From contig NC_088298.1 in assembly GCF_032854445.1 (NCBI RefSeq), positions 24,081,295 through 24,145,294 of the forward strand: a stretch of DNA of 64,000 nucleotides, written 5' to 3'. The notes under the pieces are model-generated. The model was not told where the DNA came from, did not search any database, and saw nothing but the letters and a program-made list of their open reading frames with translations. Below are positions 46,809 to 57,263 of the stretch, piece by piece. The stretch comes from Liolophura sinensis (taxonomy: Eukaryota; Mollusca; Polyplacophora; Chitonida; Chitonidae). The position numbers and the translations under genes are program-made. Numbering within the stretch: position 1 is the stretch's first letter; each line of letters opens with the position of its first letter.

Positions 46809-47012
46809 CTGTAATTCTTGGACCTTTTCGAAGGTTTGCAAGGTGTTGATTCAGTCATATTCTGAAGGCATTGTTCTGTGTTGAACGATAAAATTGTGCT
46901 TTTTGTACATCCATCCAATGTAGTTTTGTCTCCAAAATCAAATCAATAATGCGCATAATTTGCTCTGAAAGTTGCCATTTTACATGTGAAAAAAGGTTGA
47001 GAGATTAGGGTA
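46809..47012 (+). mobile_element. MITE A copy, near complete
   Basis: CTGTAATTCTTGGACCTTTT, GTTTGCAAGGTGTTGATTCA, TTGTTCTGTGTTGAACGATA and TAGTTTTGTCTCCAAAATCA, ending AAGGTTGAGAGATTAGGGTA. It begins 26 bp after the transposon at 45880-46782. Confidence 0.85.
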
Positions 47013-47139
47013 TGTGTACATGTAATTATCAGAATGAAAACTTACCTGCTTTGACTGTTCCTTTGGTACATGTATCTACATACTGTATACACCTTAATCC
47101 ACGATGGATAATCAGGTGCATGTATGTGCATTTCTTTTT

Positions 47140-47775
47140 TTTCTTAAGAAAAATTGTTTATTTTGATTCTCCAACAGTATCTACCTGAATCTTTTCCAAG
47201 TTGGAAGGCATACATTCATGAAATTATGTCACTCTCCGTCGGTTGCGCAAGTGATAAGAAAGATTGTTTCTTTTCATTGTTTGATGGTAGCTGTCTGAAC
47301 CTGTAACATATGGGAAGACATACATTTATGAAAAATGTCAACTACTCTTTATAGTTTGCTCCACAAGTGATAAGAAAGATTGTTTCTTTTGATTGTTTGA
47401 TGGTATCTGTCTGAATCTGTACCAAGTTGGAAGACATACATTCATGAAACATGTCAACTACTCTTTATAGTTTGTTCCACAAGTGATAAGAAAGGTTGTT
47501 TCTTTAGATAGTTTGATGGTAGCTGTCTGAATCTGTAACATATGGGAAGACATACATTCATGAAACATGTCAGTCACTCTTTATAGTTTGTTCCACAAGT
47601 GATAAGAAAGATTGTTTCTTTTCATTGTTTGATGGTATCTTCATGAATATGTACACAGTTGTAAAACATTCGGTACGCTGTAAGTTCACGGAATATGTAA
47701 CTTTGCTCCACCTGTGATAAGAAAGATTGTTTCTTTTGATTATTTGATGGTATCGTCATGAATCTCTATAAATCA
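47140..47775 (+). repeat. Tandem repeat, 115-116-bp unit, about 5.5 copies
   Basis: GTGATAAGAAAGATTGTTTC recurs at 47251, 47367, 47483, 47599 and 47714 (spacing 116, 116, 116, 115). Other unit blocks are TTTGATGGTATCTGTCTGAA and GGAAGACATACATTCATGAA. The outer units are more diverged than the central ones. Confidence 0.95.
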
Positions 47776-48003
47776 TCCAGTATCAGGAAGGCCGAGTCTG
47801 TGAATCACTATTTATGTATTCAGCCGGCGTGGTCTGGCACGAGTCCATCCCATCAGCCATGCCTGAAGGCTGGTTGAGCGAGGTATTCCTAATGAAAGGA
47901 AACAGATTGCATTTGTGTGGCGCTATTCCACAGTGGGTGTATGTTAGCATTCTAACAAGGATTACCAAAAGCTGCCAGGTGATAAGGCTTGGATATGGTT
48001 ACA

Positions 48004-48161
48004 TACCCTAATTCTTTTGGAAAATAAACACATGAATATGTTTTTTCATCAGATGAACTAACCATGTGAAGATAAAGAAACTCAGTATTTCTGCTAAAGT
48101 TACATGTATATTGGCTAAAACGAGCAGACAAGGTGTCTCATCAACAAAAAGAATTAGGGTA
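48004..48161. mobile_element. Short MITE, 158 bp, perfect 15-bp ends
   Basis: TACCCTAATTCTTTT at 48004-48018 is the exact inverse of 48147-48161, and the match extends three bases further out (ACA/TGT). The interior is unrelated to MITE A, B or C, though the outermost TACCCTAATTCTT is the same as in MITE A and B. No coding capacity. Confidence 0.85.
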
Positions 48162-49143
48162 TGTGTGTGAGTACATGTAGCTGTAGTCAGACCTGTAGCT
48201 ACATGTAGAATTAAATCAAAAGGGGCTGTTTGTGCAAAGGTACGTTTTTCCAAAAAAGGGGCAGGCTGGCAAATTTCATTGCTTATCTATTAGCATTGTG
48301 TTAGATAAAAATAGGGGCTAAAAAAAAATACTATAAAAATAGTGCAGCACACTTCAGAAAAAGACTAACTAGAGGTTTGTATAGCTATGACAATGATCTC
48401 CTCTTAAGTGATTATTATGAGGAATTAATATGTGTACTGTAATGTGCTGCTTGCAGCATCCATAGCATTTCAACAAACGCTGGTATGATATAGAAGACAC
48501 AGCTACCTGTGTATAACAATCTAACCCCAAAACTCCAATGTGTTCTTGGTATTCACCCAAAGAATTATGCAACATCCTGTTGAATCTGTCTGATGTGAGA
48601 AGTCAAAGAGTTGCCAGACATAACTGTTTCAGCGGGCTGGCATTTCTTAACGAGCATATTGTCTTTGATCTATTCCTTGACATAATTCCTCTTGGGCATG
48701 TTGGGAATAGGAAATGAGGACTGTTGTTTACATCTTGTACTTTTGATCTCATCTTCTTGCAGTTGAATGTGTACATGTACATACCTGTATGATACTTTAA
48801 TACCTGAGCGTTCTCACGGCATGATACTCAGCCTAGCTATTACCTGTATAATGAACTGATGTATGTATGATGGTTACATCATTTACATGAAGAACCAGTC
48901 TGGATTTGGCCTCGTTGTACCACATGTAGATGTACATGTATTAAAGAGTTGTGAGTGTAGTGTAGGGCTTGGTTGGTTGTCTGCCTTTGGCTACTAGATG
49001 TAAGGGACGGTGGGTCTGCCACTGGAAACTAGACTGACTTATTTTTGGGGGGATGGGGGTAAGGTGGGGTAAAATCTTAAATGCATACATCCTGTTTTTT
49101 GGGATTTTTTGTTTTTTATTCCACATATAGTGTATGATATCAA
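48162..49143. other. Non-coding, no gene recognised
   Basis: Includes repeated TAGCTACATGTA-type phrases at 48176-48210. No exon or known repeat family. Confidence 0.45.
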
Positions 49144-49233
49144 TACCCATATTCTTCAACATTTTTACAAATGAATGAGCAACTGTCGGTGCAGTTTATG
49201 CACATTTTAAATTTGATTTTGGAGATAAAACTA
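49144..49233 (-). mobile_element. MITE A fragment, reverse
   Basis: TACCCATATTCTTCAACATT, GAGCAACTGTCGGTGCAGTT and TTTGATTTTGGAGATAAAAC; the rest is missing. Confidence 0.75.
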
Positions 49234-49310
49234 GGTGTTGTTTATGAATGTACAGGCCGAGTTACTCATTCAAGAGAGCTCCACCAGCACAACATTCAGT
49301 CATCTATAAT

Positions 49311-49449
49311 GGTTGTCTGCCAGCAACCTGCAGATGGTCGTGGGTTTCCCCCAGGCTCTGCCTGGTTTCCTCCCACCATAATGCTGGCCGTCATCGTATA
49401 AGTGAAATATTCTTGAGTACAGCATGAAACACCAGTCAAATGGATAAAT
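49311..49449 (+). repeat. SINE-2, 5'-truncated
   Basis: GGTTGTCTGCCAGCAACCTG, GATGGTCGTGGGTTTC, CCACCATAATGCTGGCCGTC, GTATAAGTGAAATATTCTTG and AACACCAGTCAAATGGATAA in order. Confidence 0.92.
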
Positions 49450-49835
49450 GTATAATGGGTGCATCCTTCAAAAGTCATCCTGGAATTTTGCATCTAGTAC
49501 AGTACATCATGTGGGAAGCATTTTGGGTGGAAATATGGTGGATAGTAGTTGATTGTGTCTATTGGCATTGATTGGGACAGTATAAATAGGACATATAAAT
49601 ACCACTGGAAACTGTATGAAAACTACCATCACATATTTTTTGGTTGTAAGAGGTTGGGGTTGGGGGGTGGGGGGTGGGAGGTGTAGGAAGGCTGTGCTCA
49701 ATAAAATTACATGGACCCTGGATGGGTTTTTGTTTTAAGAGCTGTTTTTATGTGCTGCATCATGTGTACATGTCAGAAGAATTTCTTTCAAAGACAAAAA
49801 ATGCAAATTGAAGCAAAGCTCACTTGTAACATTTG
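49450..49835. other. Non-coding, no gene recognised
   Basis: A G-rich GGGGTTGGGGGGTGGGG tract at about 49652-49680 is the only marked feature. Confidence 0.5.
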
Positions 49836-50145
49836 GGGCAGGGAAATCCAGGGTCAATCCCGGGTTGAGTCACACCTAAGCCTTTAAAAGAGGATGTTGC
49901 AGCTTCCTTGCTTGGTGTTCAGCATTAAGTGAAAGTGCAACGACTGGTTGACCCACATCAGTATAATGGCTTGGGCGGGGCGGCTTACTTGCCTTCGATA
50001 AGTCCTCTCAGTGAAGCAGCACTAAATAAAAGAACGGCGGAAATCCATCCTGGAACAAGGAGGCACATTACACGCACTCTAAGGATTCCTTTGTCATCAT
50101 ACGACTGAAAAATTGTTAAGTACGTTAAATCCCAAGCACTTACTT
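49836..50145 (+). repeat. SINE-1, A-box end missing
   Basis: CCAGGGTCAATCCCGGGTTG (B-box side), AAAGAGGATGTTGCAGCTTC, CAACGACTGGTTGACC, AAGTCCTCTCAGTGAAGCAG, GGAGGCACATTACACGCACT and CATCATACGACTGAAAAATT. Closely parallel to 16178-16518. Confidence 0.9.
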
Positions 50146-50951
50146 AAGCTTGTAACATTATTCATATGGTACATGAAGACCACGGTAGAATCCAGGTACT
50201 TAACTGCTTTTTGTTTAGTGCAAAGGAGAACATTTATAAACATTTTGTTTACAGTTGTCTTACAACTGACCTTGGCTTGTCTTTTTTGTTATCTCTCTCC
50301 GAGATCCATGAGGCCCAGCAGTGATTTCAAGCATTTAACAGGTTTTAATTCAGTGAAAAATTAAAAAAAAATATACAATTTTCAGTGCTCTTTCCAGTGA
50401 CACTTCAATCCTTCTTGTCTTTTAGTCTCCTTCCACATTATACCATAAGTGAGAAGCTGTTTTCTGGGAGAGACTTGTAGGTCTATGTGGTATTCAGGAC
50501 AACAGGTGTTTCTTGGATGTCCAGACAATACCAGGCTTTCAAACAGTCTTGTGTTCTTCTAATGTGGCTTACAGCACTCTTCTGTTTGGTTTTCCGGAAA
50601 TAGACCGTGCTCGAGTTCTCTAAGAATGTCTTGAAGTCATTGCATTACCAGATGGTACATGTACATGTATGCTGTTGAACAGGTGAAGGCTCAAGAGTTG
50701 TTGTGAACCCTTAGCCTGTATACAGTTCTAAAAAATTAACACACATTGAAAGCCCATGCAGACGTTTTGCTAATTCTCATGCTTAAGGGAAACTTAAGTG
50801 TATTAAGTTGCTTCTGTTCTTCCGTCTGTCTGTGTAACAGTTTGTCATACTTTGGTTTCGTTCATTTTTGTGTCAATAACCAAATTTCTGAAGTCAGCAC
50901 ACATGTGTTAAGAGCTTAGCTATGTTAGCTGATCATTTTGCCTGTGTCTGT
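50146..50951. other. Non-coding, no gene recognised
   Basis: No repeat family or supported exon. Frames up to 83 codons have no domain signature. Confidence 0.45.
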
Positions 50952-51198
50952 TTCTTCTGTAGATCTTACAGAGATGTTTTCAGGTTCTTTTGGAAGGTAC
51001 ATGTAAGATGATTCTTCTGTAGATCTTACGGAGATGTTTTCAGGTTCTTTTGGAAGGTACATGTAAGATGATTCTTCTGTAGATCTTACGGAGATGTTTT
51101 CAGGTTCTTTTGGAAGGTACATGTAAGATGATTCTTCTGTAGATCTTACGGAGATGTTTTCAGGTTCTTTTGGAAGGTACATGTAAGATGATTCTTCT
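50952..51198 (+). repeat. Tandem repeat, 60-bp unit, about 4.1 copies, nearly identical
   Basis: The unit runs CTTCTGTAGATCTTACGGAG, ATGTTTTCAGGTTCTTTTGG, AAGGTACATGTAAGATGATT. Copies differ at only one or two sites, so the array is young or kept uniform. It makes a 100-codon reverse frame with a 20-residue repeat, regarded as an artefact of the 60-bp period. Confidence 0.97.
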
Positions 51199-51820
51199 AT
51201 GGGAAGAATCTTAAATTTCCACACCAAATATAATATTTTGTTTTTATTAGAGTATATGTGCCTCTAAAAATGTCACACTTTGGACAGTTTTTTTAGGTCA
51301 AATGTAGTATTTGCAAACTTGGCTGGTGTCAAAGTAATATGAGTATTGGCTGGTCTGGATTGCCAGTACATGTATACATACTTGACATATACGTCCCGCA
51401 CTGGACAGGCGGTCCTTTATGGTTTCATTTTTTTAAGGTGTTATAAATGTATTTTAAGCCCTGGCCAAACAGCTGGTGTCGAATTCCTCTTACAGCATTA
51501 ATAGTTTACCAGACATGTAAATGTGGTGGGTAAGGTCTCCCCCCAAGGAGGGCAAGAGTTGCCAAAGGTCAGGACAAATGTCTGTAAACATCCAAAGACG
51601 ACCAACCTTAAAATAATAAACACTGGAGACAGCTAAGGCAGGGGAAGGAAGTGAGAAGTGTGGGGGAAGGGAATAAAAGATGGAAGATCTACTGTTGATG
51701 TACTGGGAAGGAGTTTCGAACTGTGTGAGTTTCGAAATGTTAGGCAAACTAGATATTGGCTTGTTCATTCATTGATAATTATTAAGATTAAAAATCGAAA
51801 AAAAACAAAAAAACACAGAT
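51199..51820. other. Non-coding, no gene recognised
   Basis: 51259-51295 (CCTCTAAAAATGTCACACTT) matches half of the foldback at 27000-27190. Overlapping opposite frames at 51490-52083 lack domain evidence. Confidence 0.4.
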
Positions 51821-52040
51821 TACTGAAACTCTTCATCCTTTTGCATGTGTGTAAGGTGTTTATTCAAGCATATTCTCAAGGTATTATTGCCTGTATACTG
51901 ATAAAATTACACTTTTTGTGGAGCCCTAATATTGGTCAGTCCTACCAATGTAGTTTTGTCTTCGAAATGGAGTTAATAATGTGCTTAAATTGCACTGAAA
52001 GCTGTTCTTTCATGTGTGAAAATGTTGAGAAATTAGGGTA
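51821..52040 (+). mobile_element. MITE A copy, near complete
   Basis: CTGAAACTCTTCATCCTTTT, GTGTTTATTCAAGCATATTC, ACTGATAAAATTACACTTTT and AATAATGTGCTTAAATTGCA, ending GTTGAGAAATTAGGGTA. Confidence 0.88.
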
Positions 52041-53184
52041 CCTGTTTATTACAGGTATACATGGAAATGCAGTTTTATACTAGTATATGTATGGCTTAAT
52101 TAGGACCAAAATACAGGTACTACATGTATACCAAAGTAAAATGAACAAAATATATATCTAAAGGCAAAAACTACACACATTTTGTCTTAACCAACAAATT
52201 TGTAACATTAGGTATCTACAAAAATCTTATGTTAAACGTTCGCAATCCTGGTTTTTTTTTTGCTTGATGAGAATATGCGTTACAAATTTATGTAAGTTTG
52301 TTTCATGTGACCAAAACCAGTTTACAGTTTCTTCATGCTTTTTGGTTATTAGCTATCTTTCATGTGTCTTTCAGGATGCCGACGAAACTTTTCATTGTTA
52401 TCTATCAGATTTATCGGTTGGGCATTTTTGTTTACATGTGGAAATGTCTGTAAAAGCAATATGTCTGCATAAATTGGTTCAGGTGGGTTGTTTTGGTGTC
52501 TTGGTGTGTATTTTTCAAAAGGCAGAGGCACCATGCACTGTTGTTTGATATCAGATTCTGGTCAGGCGGTATAACCTTCAGCGTACATTTTGACTTGGTT
52601 AGATTGCAGAATGACATTTAGTTCTCCCGGAAGCCTTTATACAAGTTCTTCACAAGCGAGGTTTTTTTTTTTTTTTTTTATCTCTTTTTTTTTTTTTTGT
52701 CTTTGTCTTGCAGCAAACATCATTAGACTGAATCTGAACACAGCTGGTTTCATTGAGTGCTCTTTGTCAGTGGCATCTTTACTTCTCTTATCCAAATGCC
52801 ATCTGTCTGTATACACATGTGGATCTGTACCATGAAGGGTCTTTTAAAAGCAGGGTTTTAAAAAAAATTAAGCCGGTAGATTAATAGTTTCATATTTCTT
52901 GTGAAATTTTCTTTTTTCTAAGATAAGTTTTTCAAACACATTCTTGGATTCAGTTGATTTTATACCTACCTGTATGTATAAAGTCCTGTAAGGCTTGGAC
53001 CTGAAGTTACGCTACCATGTACAGTGTACATGCATGCTCCACTAAAATACTTTGCCACTGGCTTTTGTACTGAAGCTCTGACTGGTACCTTGCATGTAAT
53101 TTAACAAATGAATTGAACTTTGAAGAATCACCATGCAGTACCTGTAAAATTTACAGTACTGTGAAATGTACAGAAAGGCAAAAC
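52041..53184. other. Non-coding, no gene recognised
   Basis: Long T runs at 52662-52679 and 52687-52698. Frames of 61-94 codons around 52264-52835 conflict between strands and have no domain. Confidence 0.45.
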
Positions 53185-53280
53185 AAACCAGTGCGAGTTG
53201 GATTTGAACTCGTATGATTTTCATCTTTGTGTGGCGTCGTCTTTTCTGTAAGGGGAGTTGCACCTTAGACGACTAAGCCA
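53185..53280 (-). repeat. tRNA-like sequence (SINE head or decayed tRNA)
   Basis: In reverse, CTGGCTTAGTCGTCTAAGG resembles an A-box region, and ACGAGTTCAAATCCAACTCG, about 60 bp on, a B-box/T-arm. The pairing of the T-arm is shifted from the canonical position and no clean cloverleaf forms. A related sequence lies at 54435, so a dispersed repeat is likelier than a working tRNA gene. Confidence 0.5.
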
Positions 53281-53432
53281 GTGATTTAAGGATGAGCCAC
53301 TAATAATGTAAATATTTATAATGGTGTATGTAGCTGGGTGCACTTTGGTTGTAGAAATTTTTCTGTACATACAAATTATGCAATGCTAGCATTTCTGGTG
53401 AAGGTGTAAAGGGTTGTTAACATTAACCATAT

Positions 53433-53572
53433 GGACAAGTACAAGTGAGATACCCCTGAGGTACCCATGACAAGTACAAGTTAGATACCCCTGAGGTATC
53501 CATGACAAGTACAAGTTAGATACCCCTGAGGTATCCATGACAAGTACAAGTTAGATACCCCTGAGGTATCCA
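53433..53572 (+). repeat. Tandem repeat, 35-bp unit, exactly 4 copies
   Basis: The unit is GACAAGTACAAGTTAGATAC plus CCCTGAGGTATCCAT; the first copy differs at two or three sites. Confidence 0.96.
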
Positions 53573-54434
53573 TGCATCTGCATCTGGATTCCAACGTTCC
53601 CGACAATTCTTTTCTGTGAATGAAGAATTTGTACTACGCGGCGCCACTATCTGGCCAGCATTCTTCGGCGTTTCTAGTAAATTGGTGTGGGATGTTTCCA
53701 TAGATTCTGAATGGCTCAGACATGATCTGATGACGGCATACCCGTGCCATATGGCGTAAGAGTTTAACCCCTCTCTCCTGTGAGCATTTCTGTGGTTTTG
53801 TTTTGACGCCTGGTCTAAATTTCCTGGAGACACTGGTGGAATTTGGAGGCCACCAGTATGTGTGCCTCCTGTTGGATGTTGGAGTTTTGTGTAAAGAGAA
53901 TATCATGAAGTGCCCACTTATGGTGAACTCTCTTGTTCATACAGGATTCGTGTGCAGTAACAGATTATGGCCTTAAAATGACAGAAAAACAGGGGAAAGA
54001 TCACTGAGATTGAACTACTTACATGTGTGTTTAGACCTATATGTAGACATGTACCTTTGCGTACCTGTACAGGTACATGTAACTTGTGTTTTAGAATCGT
54101 TAATTAATAAATTACATAAAATGCCATCAACATTAATTGCTGTTTGAGTGTACCTATTATTTTCTACACATACATACATATATATTTTGTATTTATCACG
54201 TCCAATTGACTTTCTCACCATGATATGGCCTCAGTATTGCTGAAGTGGTGTTAATTAATCATTCAGTCATACAATCATTCCAATTGACCTTATTCCTTTT
54301 CATTGTGTATGTTTTGATGTATGTATTTTAAAACTTCTTTATTTTTTGATTATGATTAATCAAAGTAGACTTAATACATCTAGTCATAAGAAGGTAAAAA
54401 AAAAAAAAAACCCCAGAAAACCTGTGATCTAGAT
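53573..54434. other. Non-coding; 53573-53950 looks unique
   Basis: 53573-53950 is near-balanced in composition and carries a 105-codon reverse frame (53516-53833) containing SSFTEKNCRERWNPDADAW. I do not recognise it as any family, its N and C ends run into unrelated DNA and the repeat, and no splice signals frame it. An old exon or a transposon piece cannot be excluded. Confidence 0.3.
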
Positions 54435-54510
54435 GACAGCTGGATTTGAACTTGTGACTTCATTGTTCTTGTTTTCATGGAAGGGTGCAATAAAAAGAAC
54501 TGGAACTTTA
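54435..54510 (-). repeat. tRNA-like scrap, related to 53185
   Basis: AGCTGGATTTGAACTTGTGA parallels AGTTGGATTTGAACTCGTAT at 53190, with the same following TTCAT and AAGGGTGCA-type blocks. Confidence 0.45.
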
Positions 54511-54654
54511 AAAAGTACATGTGAAGGCAATTTTAACTATGCAGTAAGTTTTATGTGATGCAAATGAGAACTAGATTGTAACTGTAGACATAGCTCACAG
54601 AAATATGAAGTGAATAAATGGTAATTTATTTAAAGAAAAAAAAATGCTGTAAAA

Positions 54655-54795
54655 TTTTGTGCACACATATACATGTACATGTGCATACAGCCCACATGCA
54701 TGTACACTGTACATGTGCTTACAGCTCACATACATGTACACTGTACATGTACACACAGCCCACATACATGTACATGTACACTGTACATGTAGGTA
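54655..54795 (+). repeat. ACATGTAC-rich tandem repeat, about 40-bp unit
   Basis: CAGCCCACATGCATGTACAC, TGTACATGTGCTTA and close variants repeat about three times. Almost wholly made of TGTACA and ACATGT palindromes. Confidence 0.9.
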
Positions 54796-54799
54796 GATG

Positions 54800-54895
54800 A
54801 ATCTATATCCAAAGATAACCTGTTGGTATAATGTGTCCAGATATCTAAGTTGATATCCAAAGATAACCTGTTGGTGTAATGTGTCCAGGATTCTG
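54800..54895 (+). repeat. Two-copy direct repeat, about 48 bp
   Basis: GATATCCAAAGATAACCTGT then TGGTATAATGTGTCCAG, twice with small differences. Confidence 0.85.
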
Positions 54896-55477
54896 TTCCT
54901 ATATCCACGTTATCAAGCCAGCTGGCTGAGTGTGTAAGTGCTATGTCAATAGCTATTACCCTTCTGTGAAAACCTCACTACAAAAACCCCACTGGTTTGT
55001 TTTTGCTGGGGCGACCCACCTGTCTTTGATGAGCAAATTCTTTGGCCCGTGGGCATCATCAGCGGTAAAGACAGCCCTTTAGCGAGTTTTGCTTTCTGAA
55101 GGAATTTGAGAATCAGGAAGAATGGTTATGTTCTGATGATCCACTTGTGTGTCTGCACTATAAACCACAATTTGTACTCAAATTTGGAAGTAACCGCACC
55201 ATTCCAAAGCCTGAATGAGGAGTACACGCATGCGTGTAGGGGATGTTGTTATTTTGTGGGATAGAATGCTAAACTTTTGCTTTGTAAAAGATGTTTTACA
55301 CATTATGCCTTTCTCCTCCCACGAAACTGCTTAATCATCATGCTGAATTTGTGTGAACATTTACATAATCAGTCAGTCAGTCAGTCAGTCAATCCATATA
55401 TAGACTTAAAATCTCTGACATCTACCAGTAAGTTCCAGGAAGTTTAAGCATATTGTCATTCAGGGCCTAGTTTCACA
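54896..55477. other. Non-coding; contains (CAGT)n
   Basis: A CAGT microsatellite lies at 55372-55391. Nothing else is recognised. Confidence 0.5.
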
Positions 55478-55575
55478 GATATCAACAACTGAATTCAAGA
55501 TATCACCATACATGTATGATGATCATACATATAGGACAATAGTATGGTGATATCTTGAATTCAGTTGTTGATATC
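55478..55575. other. Perfect 34-bp inverted repeat (hairpin)
   Basis: The arm 55478-55511 (starting GATATCAACAACTGAATTCA) is the exact inverse of 55542-55575 (ending GAATTCAGTTGTTGATATC). The 30-base spacer holds a smaller palindrome, ATGTATGATGATCATACAT. The perfection of the arms implies recent origin or maintenance. Confidence 0.95.
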
Positions 55576-56280
55576 TTGAATTCTTTTTATGATATCATTA
55601 AAGATGGCCACTCTATCCTGGACTTCATTGCGTAGGCGGCACATGCGATCTAACCAAAAACCGCGGGCATAATGATCATCCGACAAAGTTGTGTTTAACA
55701 CCACTTCACCCGTCTGGAGTATTAGGCAAAATATGCATGTCCTTGAACACTAGTAATAAGTCTCTAGGAACTTTTTTGACAATCTTTATACCTCACGACT
55801 TGAGAGAAAATTTTTACACATTTTTCTGCACTTCCCAGTTTAATGTTCTTATACTTCAAAACTGTCAGCACCATGTTGCCAAACAGCACACAAGTTATAT
55901 AGTATAAACTTAAACTGTTATGTCATAAAAAGACCTAGGAATGATTTTTACTAGGAATCATGGGATGTTTATGTCCTCCTGGCCACCCTATTTGATGATA
56001 TCTTTGAATGAATTTGTGATATCATGAATTAAAATTGTGATATGTTGACATAAATTCGTGTTATCTGGAAAGATTGGAAGATATCAAGAAACATACTACA
56101 TTCATTGATATCTTTTCTATTCTTCACGTCTTTAATTCTTTTTCTGATATCCATAAACTATTTCATGATATCTTTAAAATACACCAACATATCGGTAAGT
56201 GATTTCAAGATATCAGAAATGATTTAATGATCTCAAGAATGAGTTTATGATATCTTAAATTCTCAGTTCCCTGTCCATAA
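55478..56280. repeat. GATATC-rich foldback region
   Basis: GATATC occurs 13 times: 55478, 55499, 55549, 55570, 55591, 55997, 56018, 56080, 56107, 56146, 56167, 56209 and 56249. About 0.2 would be expected by chance in 800 bp. Copies sit in variants of GATATCTTGAATTC and GATATCATGAATT. The middle, about 55600-55990, lacks the motif and looks like an insertion or unique DNA. Confidence 0.85.
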
Positions 56281-57112
56281 ATGTGAGGTCTAAAGTGCAT
56301 CAGTTTAACGCTTAAACTAACCGCAAAATTCGATTTATTGCTTTTATCCGCTATAAGAAACCACACTGACAATCCAGAGCCAATAGATTTTTGGACATGA
56401 CAGCCAATTACGTGTATCACATGAAGCTTTCAGCGCTAGTGATTGGCCAAGTTCATAAGGGCTTCTACAACATGGTTACTCAGAGTGAATTGTCCGTCAT
56501 TGCCATATCCTCAATGCTGAACTTCATCTTCTCAGCTTTCAAAAGTTTATAGAATTTTTGACATATTTTTTTTGTGCTAACTGTGTCATTTTTTCTATGT
56601 ATAGACTGTATAGTGGCAGACTTTATGTTCATATTTATGACAATCCATGCTCTCAAAAAATCTTTCTGTCCACGGGCACAAAATAATAACACACTGTACA
56701 TGTACATACAATAATGCTTGGCAGCCTGCATGTACATGTAGAGTTTGCTTTATTTATTTATTGTCCATGTAATATCTGTCATGGCAAGGCTTGCATTTAA
56801 ACATTTAAAGTTGTTTTTCATGTGTGCGAAAAGGAGCATTCTAAATTTTCTAAATCTTTGAACCTTAATGTCAGAAATCATAACATTTCATACATGGTGT
56901 ACATCTACATGTAAGTCTAGATCAGTTGTTGTTGTAGTCTGAAGTTCGTTTACTAAGTATAGTGTACAGTATCACACATGGACAAGTTTGACAGTAAGGC
57001 CAGTGGTGTGAGACGTAGTGATCATCTTATTAAGCGCATAACATTTGTGACCAGTCAAATACGTGTGAATGTAAGATAAATGAATTAATCGGTTGTTGTT
57101 GTTGTTGCACAG
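56281..57112. other. Presumed intron upstream of LDLa exon
   Basis: No repeat family recognised. It ends in a (GTT)n run at 57092-57106 and the acceptor TTGTTGCACAG at 57102-57112, taken as the 3' splice site of the LDLa exon. The polypyrimidine tract is G-interrupted and therefore not strong. Confidence 0.6.
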
Positions 57113-57250
57113 ATTCTCGGTCTGGTTGTGATGCTGACACATTCCGCTGTAAATCTGAGCTGGCTCCGGGAGAACAGTGCATCTTCAAATCCTGGGTCTG
57201 TGATGGAGAAATGGACTGTCCCGATGGGGAGGATGAGGAACAGAACTGCG
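57113..57250 (+). CDS. LDL-receptor class A domain exon, phase 1-1
   Basis: A single internal exon of 138 bp between acceptor TTGTTGCACAG and donor GTAAGT. Both boundaries are phase 1, so it adds exactly 46 residues and could be inserted, skipped or duplicated without changing the frame, as is usual for LDLa-encoding exons. The translation has the six cysteines of an LDLa module: GC, FRC, QC, VC, DC and NC, with the F of FRC before the second. The calcium-binding end is intact: W, then [17 protein letters not shown], supplying the usual acidic ligands (D of CDG, D of DC, D and E of EDEE). Such modules lie in the extracellular part of LDL-receptor relatives, proteoglycans, matrix proteins and proteases, and bind ligands through calcium-shaped loops. 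One module cannot say which protein this is. No flanking exon is seen, so the surrounding introns must be long. The 3' end has been copied downstream (57264-57920). Confidence 0.9.
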
Positions 57251-57258
57251 GTAAGTCT
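57251..57258 (+). promoter_or_regulatory. 5' splice site of LDLa exon
   Basis: CG/GTAAGTCT, a close match to the metazoan donor consensus. The same TGTAAGT motif is copied at 57305, 57390 and 57481, so splicing machinery would meet several candidate donors in a row. Confidence 0.8.
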
Positions 57259-57263
57259 GTCTG

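Noticed and set aside
50925-51227. 100-codon reverse frame with a 20-residue repeat
   Set aside because: Product of the nearly identical 60-bp tandem unit; no start context, signal or domain.
51658-52083. 141-codon frame as a gene
   Set aside because: Its second half lies within a MITE A copy (51821-52040) and the first half has no recognisable domain.
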